A DNA stretch of 9,532 nucleotides, taken from the NCBI GenBank assembly GCA_017550775.1, contig JAFZOA010000301.1:1-9532 (forward strand). The letters are read 5' to 3'. The notes under the pieces were generated by a model, which was not told the origin of the DNA, did no database searches, and saw nothing but the letters and a program-made list of their open reading frames with translations. The stretch comes from Ruminiclostridium sp. GTDB taxonomy: Bacteria > Bacillota_A > Clostridia > Oscillospirales > Ruminococcaceae. The translations under genes and the position numbers were made by a program. This document shows positions 1 to 5,220 of the stretch, in pieces (within the stretch, counting starts at the first letter, position 1; each line of letters opens with the position of its first letter).

Positions 1-478
1 TCTCGCCCCACGAGCCGTCCGGATTTATCGGGCGCATCGTCAGCATAATGTGCGCGTGAATATTCGGTTGCTCTCGGTCGGGATCATGAATACAGATGTC
101 GGCGCACATACCTTTTTCGACAAAAGTCTGCTGCACGAATTTGTGGGCAAGGGCTATATTTTCATCCTTTGTCAGCTCGTTCGGCAGCGAAAATTCTATG
201 TCTCGGGCGAGCTGTGAGTTCTTCGCTTTTTCGACTTTCTCGACCGCGTTCCAGAGTGTAGAGCGGTCTGTATATTCACGCGGTGCGTGTTCCGGAAGCA
301 GTATCTCAGTGTGAACAACGCCGCCCTTGCGAGTGTAGTCGTGGGTCAGTCCGTCGTACTCATTTCTGAGCTTCTCACCGGCGCGGTATGCTGCTCCGGC
401 GACCGCGGATTTACCTTTTCCGCGGGTAATTATTTTCATTGAAAAATGATAGATCGCAATAGGCGATTCCTCCTTCAT
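1..478 (-). CDS. mobA: MobA/MobL (MOBQ) relaxase, N-terminal part, runs off left edge
   Basis: DNA-nicking relaxase that cuts oriT and pilots the transferred strand in plasmid or element mobilization. 159 codons are visible; the rest lies beyond base 1. Seen: the family's opening AIYHFSMKIITRGKGKSAVA, the segment AAYRAGEKL, and the metal-binding histidine motif NIHAHIM (residues 139-145). Counting from the usual first residue of the family (Ile7 here), Tyr31 falls at position 25, the place of the catalytic tyrosine of RSF1010 MobA. Start choice: ATG at 476-478 is in frame but has no clear upstream Shine-Dalgarno. The GGAGGA just inside it is ideally spaced for an ATT codon at 458-460, which is where homologues have their Met. 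ATG is preferred, with possible coupling to a mini-ORF that overlaps it as ATGA. The gene lies directly downstream of the predicted oriT, as is usual. Family assignment is firm; the start is uncertain. Confidence 0.93.
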   Translation of the reverse strand, partial: MKEESPIAIYHFSMKIITRGKGKSAVAGAAYRAGEKLRNEYDGLTHDYTRKGGVVHTEILLPEHAPREYTDRSTLWNAVEKVEKAKNSQLARDIEFSLPNELTKDENIALAHKFVQQTFVEKGMCADICIHDPDREQPNIHAHIMLTMRPINPDGSWGE

Positions 479-510
479 TTTCGATTTTTTGAGCAGTAGT
501 GCGAAATCAT
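475..510 (-). CDS. possible 11-codon leader ORF coupled to the relaxase gene
   Basis: A mini-ORF reads MISHYCSKNRK and stops with TGA overlapping the relaxase ATG (ATGA, 475-478), an arrangement typical of translational coupling. A GAGGG lies only 3 bases before its ATG, which is closer than ideal. No homology is recognisable. It may be chance; the reason to list it is that it could explain how the relaxase ATG, which has no good ribosome site of its own, is translated. Confidence 0.25.
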   Translation of the reverse strand: MISHYCSKNRK

Positions 511-524
511 TTTCCCTCGGAGAG

Positions 525-588
525 CAATGCAGGAAGCATTGTTAAGCTGACCAAAACGCCGCAGGACGCGGCGATTCAAAGTCAGCTT
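525..588. repeat. inverted-repeat cluster on the relaxase side of oriT
   Basis: Two structures lie side by side. The first has arms CAATGC/GCATTG (525-530 and 536-541, 5-nt loop). The second is a long stem with arms AAGCTGAC/GTCAGCTT (544-551 and 581-588) that encloses a GC-rich hairpin CGCCGC/GCGGCG (557-562 and 568-573). None is followed by a T-run, so they are not intrinsic terminators. Their position between relaxase gene and nic site suggests binding sites for relaxosome proteins or part of a lagging-strand structure. That function is inferred. Confidence 0.6.
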
Positions 589-598
589 TTACGCACGA

Positions 599-645
599 TA
601 CCACCTTTGTGGTATATAAGTGCGCCATTAGCCCCGGGCTAATGG
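599..645 (+). other. oriT: oriT: MOBQ-type nic region with flanking hairpins
   Basis: A hairpin TACCAC-CTTT-GTGGTA (599-614) is followed by TATAAGTGCGCC (615-626). RSF1010-type (MOBQ) origins have the same plan: an inverted repeat followed by TAARTGCG^CC. By that analogy the cut lies on the + strand between 624 and 625. A second near-perfect palindrome starts exactly at the predicted 5' end (arms 625-634 and 636-645, one central base). The site lies just upstream of a MOBQ relaxase gene, which supports the call. If the cut is as predicted, DNA rightward of 625 would enter the recipient first and the relaxase gene last. No T-run follows the palindrome, so a terminator is unlikely. Confidence 0.78.
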
Positions 646-662
646 ATTCCGTGACTGCTTTT

Positions 663-1007
663 TCAAGAATTTTTGACATCTTCATTCAAAGAATTATTAC
701 CAAAATACTCGGCGCGGAGCTTTTCCGGCAGCGCTCCGATCATCGAGATGAGCAGATGTTTTATTTCATCATCGGTGCGCATCTCTGCATCCGGAATCAG
801 ACTTTCGAGGATAGCTCCGCGCACGATCAGTCTGTGTGTTCTTTTCTTCTCGGCATCATTTCTTATCCGTGTTTCGATTGTCGAGATCTGATGTTTAAGC
901 TGCGCCTCTCGCTGTTGACAGTATGCTATCTTCGCTTTCGTAGTCTCAATGTCACGGTCAAGCTGTTCGATAAATGCCAGCCTTTCTTCATCGGTCATAT
1001 CTTTCAT
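663..1007 (-). CDS. DUF3847 family protein, mobilization-associated
   Basis: A 114-aa basic protein. Residues about 5-50 are heptad-like and rich in Glu, Lys and Gln, suggesting a coiled coil. They are followed by KKRTHRLIVRGAILES (54-69), the signature I recognise from DUF3847 proteins, which sit next to MobA relaxases in clostridial plasmids and integrated elements. The molecular role is unknown; a DNA-binding relaxosome accessory (MobC-like) would fit its position between oriT and the ATPase gene but is inference. Start: the ATG at 1005-1007 has GGAGG eight bases upstream. The frame is open 10 codons further, but that extension would overlap the preceding gene's stop and has no ribosome site. 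The stop lies 18 bases from the oriT palindrome. Only 14 bases separate it from the upstream gene, so the two are co-transcribed. Confidence 0.85.
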   Translation of the reverse strand: MKDMTDEERLAFIEQLDRDIETTKAKIAYCQQREAQLKHQISTIETRIRNDAEKKRTHRLIVRGAILESLIPDAEMRTDDEIKHLLISMIGALPEKLRAEYFGNNSLNEDVKNS

Positions 1008-1021
1008 AATTGCACCTCCGG

Positions 1022-2902
1022 TTATGCTGCAAGACACTCGTCATCAATGAATCTCTTTGGAATACAAAGGTATCTGTGCCGTCTGTTGCCTATACGCTTC
1101 TGAAAAGTATTCCGCTCGCCGTTTGCGATACAGAGTTTTTCGGAAGCAAGGTGCTTCATCAGACGCGGGCAGGTCACCGGAAATATTTTGCCCTGCGACG
1201 AGTAATACTTTCCGACTTCGGCATATATCGTGTCCGGTATAAAATAGTACAGCTCGTTGTCGGAATAACCAACTTTTGCTCCGCTGAGTTGTTCGACTTT
1301 CGGTATCTCCCCGATGTTTTCGGTATAAATTTTTCCGCTGTCAAAGAGCTGACCCACCGCGTCGAGAAACATCTTTGTCGGTGTAGTCTCCTCGTTCTTT
1401 CCGAGCTGCGACTCTGCAATCTCTTTGAGTATCTGCCAAGAGTCAGAAAGATCAATGTCATTGATACCGCAAAAATATAAATAATCGGAAAGAATGTGCA
1501 GTCCGGTCATCAGCCAAGCTACTGTATCTCCCGCGCGTCCGAGCCCGCAGATTTTTTCGGCTATCGCGCGTCCGCGATAATTCTCGAATACTGCTTTAAG
1601 CCTGTTCGGAAGATCATCCGCCTGCGGTATCAGCCACTCAATATATCCGCGCATAAATGCCGCGAGTATTCCGTTCTCCGCATACGCCTGTGATGCATTC
1701 AGAGTATCGTTTACCGGAACGGAATCCGGCTGCATCTCGACAATAAAATTACGAGCGATACCCGACTGCCCGATAGACGCAATGTCCTCTCCGGTGACTG
1801 CGACATTTCCTCGCGGAATGTTTCCGGAGCGAAGCGCAATCTCCGTGTTCAGCCTGTCCCTTGCACGACGGTCACCGTACATTCTTGAAAGTGACTGCAT
1901 CGTCTGTTCCATTGTACGGCGCTCCTTCATTGTCGCTGCGGGGTGATAATCGTCAACGATCATCAGCATATCTTTCAGGATATATCCTTTCTTTTCGAGC
2001 GCATTCGCGGTATCCTTGAAATTTGCCGGAAGGCTGGCGGCTGTGAAGCTCCCGAAGAATGAAAGCATAAGTGCCGCGAGTGTGGATTTTCTGCTTTGCG
2101 TCCTTCCGACATAATTCAGAACGAAGGACGGCTCGTGACCGGCTTGCCGTAAGAATTCATTGAGCGGAGTCAGGAACACCTGAGCGATGAATGGCAGTAT
2201 CATCTTCTTATCGGCAGAACCAAAAACTGAGCGGAAAGCGTTATTGCGCTCGATAACATCACCGGTTGTTTCCGGAAAGCGATACCTGTCAAGATTTCCT
2301 TCTAGTCTGACTTCAACATCTTCCGCGCCTATCGCGCCTCCCGCGTGAAGGAAGCACCATTTATCATCTATCTTACGCCAGCCCGTATGAGTGAATATCG
2401 TTTTGCGAACAGCGGTCTGTTCGCCGATCGTGACCATAACGCTGCGGAGCGTATCCTTGTTGCTCTGATACGGCGGAAAGATGTTCGCGCCGAATCCCCA
2501 TTTATCCATTATCCAGTTCATATTACCGGTGTCCGTTGCCTTTATCATGATCTCGGACAGCTCAGATATTGTAAAATCGTTGCTCTTGCGTCCGATCATA
2601 CGGAAGTATCTTTGCTGTTCTTTTCCGTCATCATAAAGAATCTCTTCGGTCGGAACCGGAAGAAAGTTCGCCACCGGCACTACCGATTTCTTGCCGGCTT
2701 TGAACAATTTATCGTCATTCCAGAATATATTCGGCAATGGCTTTAAGAACTTGCAGAACGAGTCATATATCTTTTTGTCCACACCATTCTCGCGCATTGC
2801 CTGCCAGAATTCCTCATCCATTTTGCACTGCACCAGTCCGGTAAGAGTTTTCTCAACTTCTATCTCCGGAACAACCGCGGTTTCTGTTTTTTCATTGCAC
2901 AT
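1022..2902 (-). CDS. DUF927-like P-loop ATPase/helicase-like protein of mobile elements
   Basis: A protein of about 626 aa. Using the maximal open frame from a GTG at 2935 for numbering: a DUF927-type segment around HTGWRKIDDKWCFLHAGG (183-200), a P-loop GRTQSRKST (277-285), a Walker B MLMIVDDYH (323-331), and a sensor-like GNVAVTGED (376-384). The C-terminal third is variable and ends with basic residues. The P-loop has Arg (282) where the second Gly is normal. Such proteins occur in plasmids and integrative elements and are thought to be helicase- or primase-like replication factors; activity is not established. Start: the ATG at 2900-2902 has AAAGG 10 bases upstream; the GTG at 2935 and the ATG at 2920 have poorer sites. 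It is the long central gene of the leftward mob operon, preceded by a repeat-rich gap and followed 14 bases later by the DUF3847 gene. Confidence 0.82.
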   Translation of the reverse strand: MCNEKTETAVVPEIEVEKTLTGLVQCKMDEEFWQAMRENGVDKKIYDSFCKFLKPLPNIFWNDDKLFKAGKKSVVPVANFLPVPTEEILYDDGKEQQRYFRMIGRKSNDFTISELSEIMIKATDTGNMNWIMDKWGFGANIFPPYQSNKDTLRSVMVTIGEQTAVRKTIFTHTGWRKIDDKWCFLHAGGAIGAEDVEVRLEGNLDRYRFPETTGDVIERNNAFRSVFGSADKKMILPFIAQVFLTPLNEFLRQAGHEPSFVLNYVGRTQSRKSTLAALMLSFFGSFTAASLPANFKDTANALEKKGYILKDMLMIVDDYHPAATMKERRTMEQTMQSLSRMYGDRRARDRLNTEIALRSGNIPRGNVAVTGEDIASIGQSGIARNFIVEMQPDSVPVNDTLNASQAYAENGILAAFMRGYIEWLIPQADDLPNRLKAVFENYRGRAIAEKICGLGRAGDTVAWLMTGLHILSDYLYFCGINDIDLSDSWQILKEIAESQLGKNEETTPTKMFLDAVGQLFDSGKIYTENIGEIPKVEQLSGAKVGYSDNELYYFIPDTIYAEVGKYYSSQGKIFPVTCPRLMKHLASEKLCIANGERNTFQKRIGNRRHRYLCIPKRFIDDECLAA

Positions 2903-2943
2903 ATTATATCTACCTTTCATTTCATAGATAGTCACATATTCTT

Positions 2944-3112
2944 GGTGACAGCGGGGACGGCGGTGACAACTCGTCAGTCGTCACAAACCTCCGCTATCGC
3001 ATCTGTTGGTTCCGGTGACGTTAATGGGGACAATAATCCCCGAATCCGGTGACATTTTTCGACTGCCAGCCCGCGCGCTGAGCCGACAGGCACCGATGTC
3101 ACCACCGTCACC
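2944..3112. repeat. cluster of GGTGAC/GTCACC motifs upstream of the ATPase gene
   Basis: Six copies of GGTGAC lie in 170 bp: + strand at 2944, 2962, 3014 and 3048, and reverse complement at 3098 and 3107. A shorter GTCAC lies at 2980. Two copies form a 9-bp direct repeat TCCGGTGAC (3011-3019 and 3045-3053) flanking a small hairpin GGGGA/TCCCC (3026-3030 and 3037-3041). Chance would give far less than one copy. Possible roles are protein-binding sites (iteron- or operator-like) or a biased short coding stretch (see 2974-3126). No function is proven. Confidence 0.6.
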
Positions 3113-3126
3113 GCTTTTATACGCAT
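2974..3126 (-). CDS. possible 50-aa ORF between HTH protein and ATPase gene
   Basis: An ATG-initiated frame of 50 codons begins 8 bases after the stop of the HTH protein. It has AAGG about 6 bases upstream and ends 72 bases before the ATPase start. It begins MRIKAVTVVTSVPVG and has no domain I recognise. Its composition follows the GGTGAC repeats under it, so it may be an accidental reading of a repeat region. It is listed because spacing and direction fit the operon. Confidence 0.25.
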   Translation of the reverse strand: MRIKAVTVVTSVPVGSARGLAVEKCHRIRGLLSPLTSPEPTDAIAEVCDD

Positions 3127-3134
3127 ACTATACC

Positions 3135-3341
3135 TTATGCAACCACATCACCTCCGCTTGTGTTTTCGCTTACCGAGTTTCCGAAAATGACTTCGTACAG
3201 CTTGTCCTCGCTGATCAGATACTTTTTGCCGGCTTTGAAACAAGGAAGCTGTCCCGAAATACAAAGCTGCCGGATACGGTACTCGGTAATACCGTCGATG
3301 AGCTGCGCTGCTTCCTTAATGGTCAATACTCTTTTTGTCAT
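3135..3341 (-). CDS. excisionase-family HTH DNA-binding protein (HTH_17/MerR-like)
   Basis: A 68-aa protein. Residues 5-50 (from LTIKEAAQLIDG through RIRQLCISGQLPCFKAGKKY to LISEDKL) have the layout of the winged-helix excisionase family (helix_turn_helix_17): an N-terminal helix with the EAA motif, a recognition helix, and a short wing with GKKYLI. The last 18 residues are an unstructured tail. Family members are excisionases (recombination directionality factors) or small transcription regulators of mobile elements; which applies here is not visible, as no integrase lies in the window. Start: ATG with GGAG nine bases upstream. It is the first gene of the leftward mob operon, about 110 bases from the predicted transcription start. 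It could therefore control its own operon and the divergent DUF6076 gene. Confidence 0.85.
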   Translation of the reverse strand: MTKRVLTIKEAAQLIDGITEYRIRQLCISGQLPCFKAGKKYLISEDKLYEVIFGNSVSENTSGGDVVA

Positions 3342-3384
3342 AATTTATTTCTCCTATGCTGTAATTTTCTCGACATTTCTGCCG

Positions 3385-3403
3385 ACATATCCTTCTGATA
3401 TGT
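3385..3403. repeat. inverted repeat in the mob operon leader
   Basis: Perfect 7-bp arms ACATATC/GATATGT surround a 5-nt loop (CTTCT). It lies between the predicted leftward start of transcription and the HTH gene. It could be an operator for the neighbouring HTH protein or an RNA hairpin in the 5' leader. No T-run follows on either strand, so it is not a terminator. Confidence 0.45.
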
Positions 3404-3459
3404 ATGACCGGAAGAGTACTCAGCTCGTATATTTAATTGTCTTTCAGATCTGTGCTTTT

Positions 3460-3488
3460 ATTATATCGAGGGGCTTGACAAAAGTCAA
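3460..3488 (-). promoter_or_regulatory. sigma-A promoter of the leftward mob operon
   Basis: On the minus strand the -35 box is TTGACT (3483-3488), the spacer is 17 bp, and the -10 box is a perfect TATAAT (3460-3465). Transcription would start near 3453, giving a leader of about 110 nt before the HTH gene. Its -35 region overlaps that of the rightward promoter. Confidence 0.8.
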
Positions 3489-3503
3489 TGGATATGGTAC
3501 TAT
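3475..3503 (+). promoter_or_regulatory. sigma-A promoter of the DUF6076 gene
   Basis: The -35 box is a perfect TTGACA (3475-3480), the spacer is 17 bp, and the -10 box is TACTAT (3498-3503, 4 of 6 matches). The predicted start near 3510 leaves a leader of about 110 nt before the DUF6076 ATG. The -35 lies in the palindrome TTGACAAAAGTCAA, whose other half is the -35 of the leftward promoter, so two polymerases could not occupy both at once. Confidence 0.75.
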
Positions 3504-3578
3504 ATCTCTATCAGAAATTGAATTGTTATCTATTTTTGGTATATCTCTATTTTTTTCTGACTTGTTATCTATTTCTTG
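3501..3578 (+). repeat. 39-bp imperfect tandem duplication in the DUF6076 leader
   Basis: Two units (3501-3539 and 3540-3578) share TATATCTCTAT at their start and TTGTTATCTATTT 22 bases further in; the 11 bases between differ. The first unit overlaps the predicted -10 and transcription start. Conserved blocks at an exact 39-bp offset with a diverged middle look like a duplicated operator, though a simple AT-rich duplication is possible. Confidence 0.65.
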
Positions 3579-3622
3579 TAATTTTTTTAAAAATATTATT
3601 TTCGGAAAGCGAGGTTGGCTCT

Positions 3623-4741
3623 ATGACTGAGTTTGAGGCATACTTCAACGGAGAAAAAATTTACCTGAATGGCCGGAAAGCCGTAAAAGTTGGTGAAACG
3701 CTCACAAAATTGTTATCAAAGCCTACCGGTTACTACCAAGAGGTTTTGCTCTTTGCAAAGAACTATGAGAACCGTCTGCACTATCCGGAAGATGAAGAGG
3801 AAGCATACAACAGCGAATCGTTTTTTCAGGAAGCGATAAAGTTCTACGCGGGCGTGGAAGATGTGATAATGAGGCTTCCGCCGTACAAGTATCTTGAAAT
3901 AGTCGGTAATCAGTTACAGGACACCTTGAATGAATATGCATGGGCGTTTCACGAATATCCAAAGATGAGCGTGCTGGATGATGAAGATGACGATATTGAC
4001 TATCATCAGCACTTCTACGTCCGGTTTGGAACGGAAGATATGGAAGATCCTGACATGCTCAATGAAATCTATACCTTGAATGACAAGCTGAAGAAGCTCG
4101 CCGTCGAGATGCGGACATATCTTGAAGATATTTTGCGTGTGGAGTACGCTTTCACCGAGTTTCTCGAAAGAATACATAGCCGTAACCGTTTCCTGACCAA
4201 CGAAGAAATTGCCGATACCCTTGCGGAATTTGAGGACGAGAAAAAGCTGAGAATGTATTCCTGTGATTATCTGCGTACCTCCGGAAGTATTCAGCTCGAT
4301 TACAAGCGTCTTCGGATAAAAGAAAAGACCGAGCTGTGCGAACATTACAAGTTCACATCGCTTGGCGCGTTCCTGTATATTGAGCTTTTCAAGGGCTTGG
4401 AAATGCACTATATTCCTCGTAAGTGCAGCTATTGCGGGCGCTGGTTTCTGATCGAGGCAGGCATTTACTCGGAATACTGTACTCGTCCGGTCAAGGGTCG
4501 CGAGGACGGTAAGACCTGTCGCGATCTCGGACATTTCAAGAAATACAGCGAAAAAGTAGCAAATGATCCGATCTGGCTCACCTATAACCGCGCTTATAAA
4601 CAGCATTACGCCCGTCTGCTCAAAAAGAAGATGACTCAGGCGGAATTTCAGAAATGGGCTGATTACGCGATAAAACTGCGGGATATGGCAGAACACAAGA
4701 AGATTGACTTTGATGAATACTACAAGAAAATACGGGAATGA
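3623..4741 (+). CDS. DUF6076 family protein with C-terminal zinc-ribbon-like motif
   Basis: A 372-aa protein. Residues 1-260 are mainly helical with an acidic stretch (119-125, DDEDDDI). The C-terminal part carries IPRKCSYCGRWFLIEAG followed by SEYCTRPV and GKTCRDLGH. C268, C271, C286 and C299, with H304 near, form a probable zinc site. Next comes a basic segment, NRAYKQHYARLLKKKMTQAEF (approximately 322-342), well conserved in relatives. I recognise this as the DUF6076 type, common in Clostridia mobile regions and of unknown function; the zinc motif plus basic tail suggests nucleic-acid binding (inference). Start: ATG with GAGG eight bases upstream. The frame is open back to an ATG at 3488, but that lies upstream of the predicted transcription start, so it is rejected. 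It is divergent from the mob operon, with overlapping promoters. Confidence 0.85.
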   Translation: MTEFEAYFNGEKIYLNGRKAVKVGETLTKLLSKPTGYYQEVLLFAKNYENRLHYPEDEEEAYNSESFFQEAIKFYAGVEDVIMRLPPYKYLEIVGNQLQDTLNEYAWAFHEYPKMSVLDDEDDDIDYHQHFYVRFGTEDMEDPDMLNEIYTLNDKLKKLAVEMRTYLEDILRVEYAFTEFLERIHSRNRFLTNEEIADTLAEFEDEKKLRMYSCDYLRTSGSIQLDYKRLRIKEKTELCEHYKFTSLGAFLYIELFKGLEMHYIPRKCSYCGRWFLIEAGIYSEYCTRPVKGREDGKTCRDLGHFKKYSEKVANDPIWLTYNRAYKQHYARLLKKKMTQAEFQKWADYAIKLRDMAEHKKIDFDEYYKKIRE

Positions 4742-4767
4742 TTGGATTGGATAGAATTGATAGAAAA

Positions 4768-4813
4768 ACCGCCCAGTTAACAGGTGAAATAACGCACCTA
4801 TCGGCTGGGCGGT
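4768..4813. terminator. terminator-like hairpin downstream of DUF6076
   Basis: A 9-bp stem ACCGCCCAG/CTGGGCGGT (4768-4776 and 4805-4813) encloses a smaller hairpin AGGTG/CACCT (4782-4786 and 4795-4799). It lies 26 bases after the DUF6076 stop and may end that transcript, although the T content after it on the + strand is poor. On the minus strand it is followed by TTTTTC, a better intrinsic terminator for leftward transcription. The forked structure is unusual for a simple terminator. Confidence 0.5.
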
Positions 4814-4837
4814 ATTGTTATACTATATCGGTATCGT

Positions 4838-4901
4838 ACTGTCGATTTTGCCCTGTTAGCAGGGCGTTTATGAGGGTGAAATGACACCGGAACGCGACAG
4901 T
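4838..4901. repeat. second forked inverted-repeat structure
   Basis: Outer arms ACTGTCG/CGACAGT (4838-4844 and 4895-4901) enclose two inner hairpins: GCCCTG/CAGGGC (4850-4855 and 4860-4865) and GGTG/CACC (4875-4878 and 4885-4888). The second inner hairpin, GGTGAAATGACACC, closely resembles GGTGAAATAACGCACC in the neighbouring structure at 4768-4813. Function unknown; possible folded RNA, protein-binding site or element end. Confidence 0.55.
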
Positions 4902-5052
4902 TTATGTGTGTTCTGTATTTGCTAAAACTGGCAGTTTCCCGTCATCTGCACACACGATAAAAACAGACAAATTCGGGTCGAAAATCGAGGATTTTTCGCG
5001 TTCTGCACCGTACAAAACGGGTGGGTAATGATATTACCCTATACCGGTATTG
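4902..5052. repeat. gene-free stretch with short palindromes
   Basis: No credible gene is visible between the DUF6076 stop and the NRPS start. This part holds AAACTG-G-CAGTTT (4925-4937), GTGTGT/ACACAC (4906-4911 and 4950-4955) around it, GGGTAAT-GAT-ATTACCC (5023-5039), and the 10-bp palindrome ATACCGGTAT (5041-5050). The last two are adjacent and could be operators for the genes on either side. I see no tRNA, riboswitch or coding signal. Confidence 0.45.
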
Positions 5053-5075
5053 AAAGCGGCTCAGAACGCTTTTTT
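5053..5075 (+). terminator. probable intrinsic terminator before the NRPS promoter
   Basis: The stem AAAGCG/CGCTTT (5053-5058 and 5067-5072) has an 8-nt loop and runs into a T tract ending at 5075. The stem is short, so efficiency may be modest. It would insulate the NRPS promoter 75 bases downstream from rightward read-through. Confidence 0.55.
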
Positions 5076-5149
5076 AATCAGATATGAAAAAGTGATCGAA
5101 TAAGCACCAGCTGTTTTGTCGGTTTTAACATTTTCCCGGCGTAATTTTA

Positions 5150-5178
5150 TTGACTTTTGGGCAATTTTGTGCTATAAT
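5150..5178 (+). promoter_or_regulatory. sigma-A promoter of the NRPS gene
   Basis: The -35 box TTGACT (5150-5155), a 17-bp spacer and a perfect -10 TATAAT (5173-5178) predict a start near 5185. The leader of about 36 nt carries GGAGG (5210-5214), six bases before the ATG. The promoter looks strong and house-keeping-like, and no obvious operator overlaps it. Confidence 0.85.
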
Positions 5179-5220
5179 AAAACAACATGTTTAGATTTAT
5201 CTGGCATTCGGAGGTCAATT

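Noticed and set aside
625..645. Palindrome after the DUF3847 stop read as an intrinsic terminator
   Set aside because: No T-run follows on either strand, and it starts exactly at the predicted nic site, so an oriT role fits better.
609..1103. Long + strand open frame opposite the DUF3847 gene
   Set aside because: No ribosome site or family features; it is antisense to a recognisable protein with a good start and crosses into the ATPase gene's 3' end.
3488..3622. 45-codon upstream extension of the DUF6076 frame (hydrophobic, Leu/Tyr/Phe-rich)
   Set aside because: Its ATG lies between the -35 and -10 boxes of the best promoter, so it would not be in the mRNA. The hydrophobic run comes from the AT-rich 39-bp duplication, and the internal ATG has a proper ribosome site.
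3914..4696. 260-codon minus-strand open frame opposite DUF6076
   Set aside because: The + strand frame carries a recognisable family with a zinc motif, promoter and ribosome site; the minus frame has none of these.
5023..5039. GGGTAATGATATTACCC compared with the TAATATTAC nicking motif of rolling-circle replicons
   Set aside because: Only a partial match, no Rep gene is present, and a plain inverted repeat explains it.
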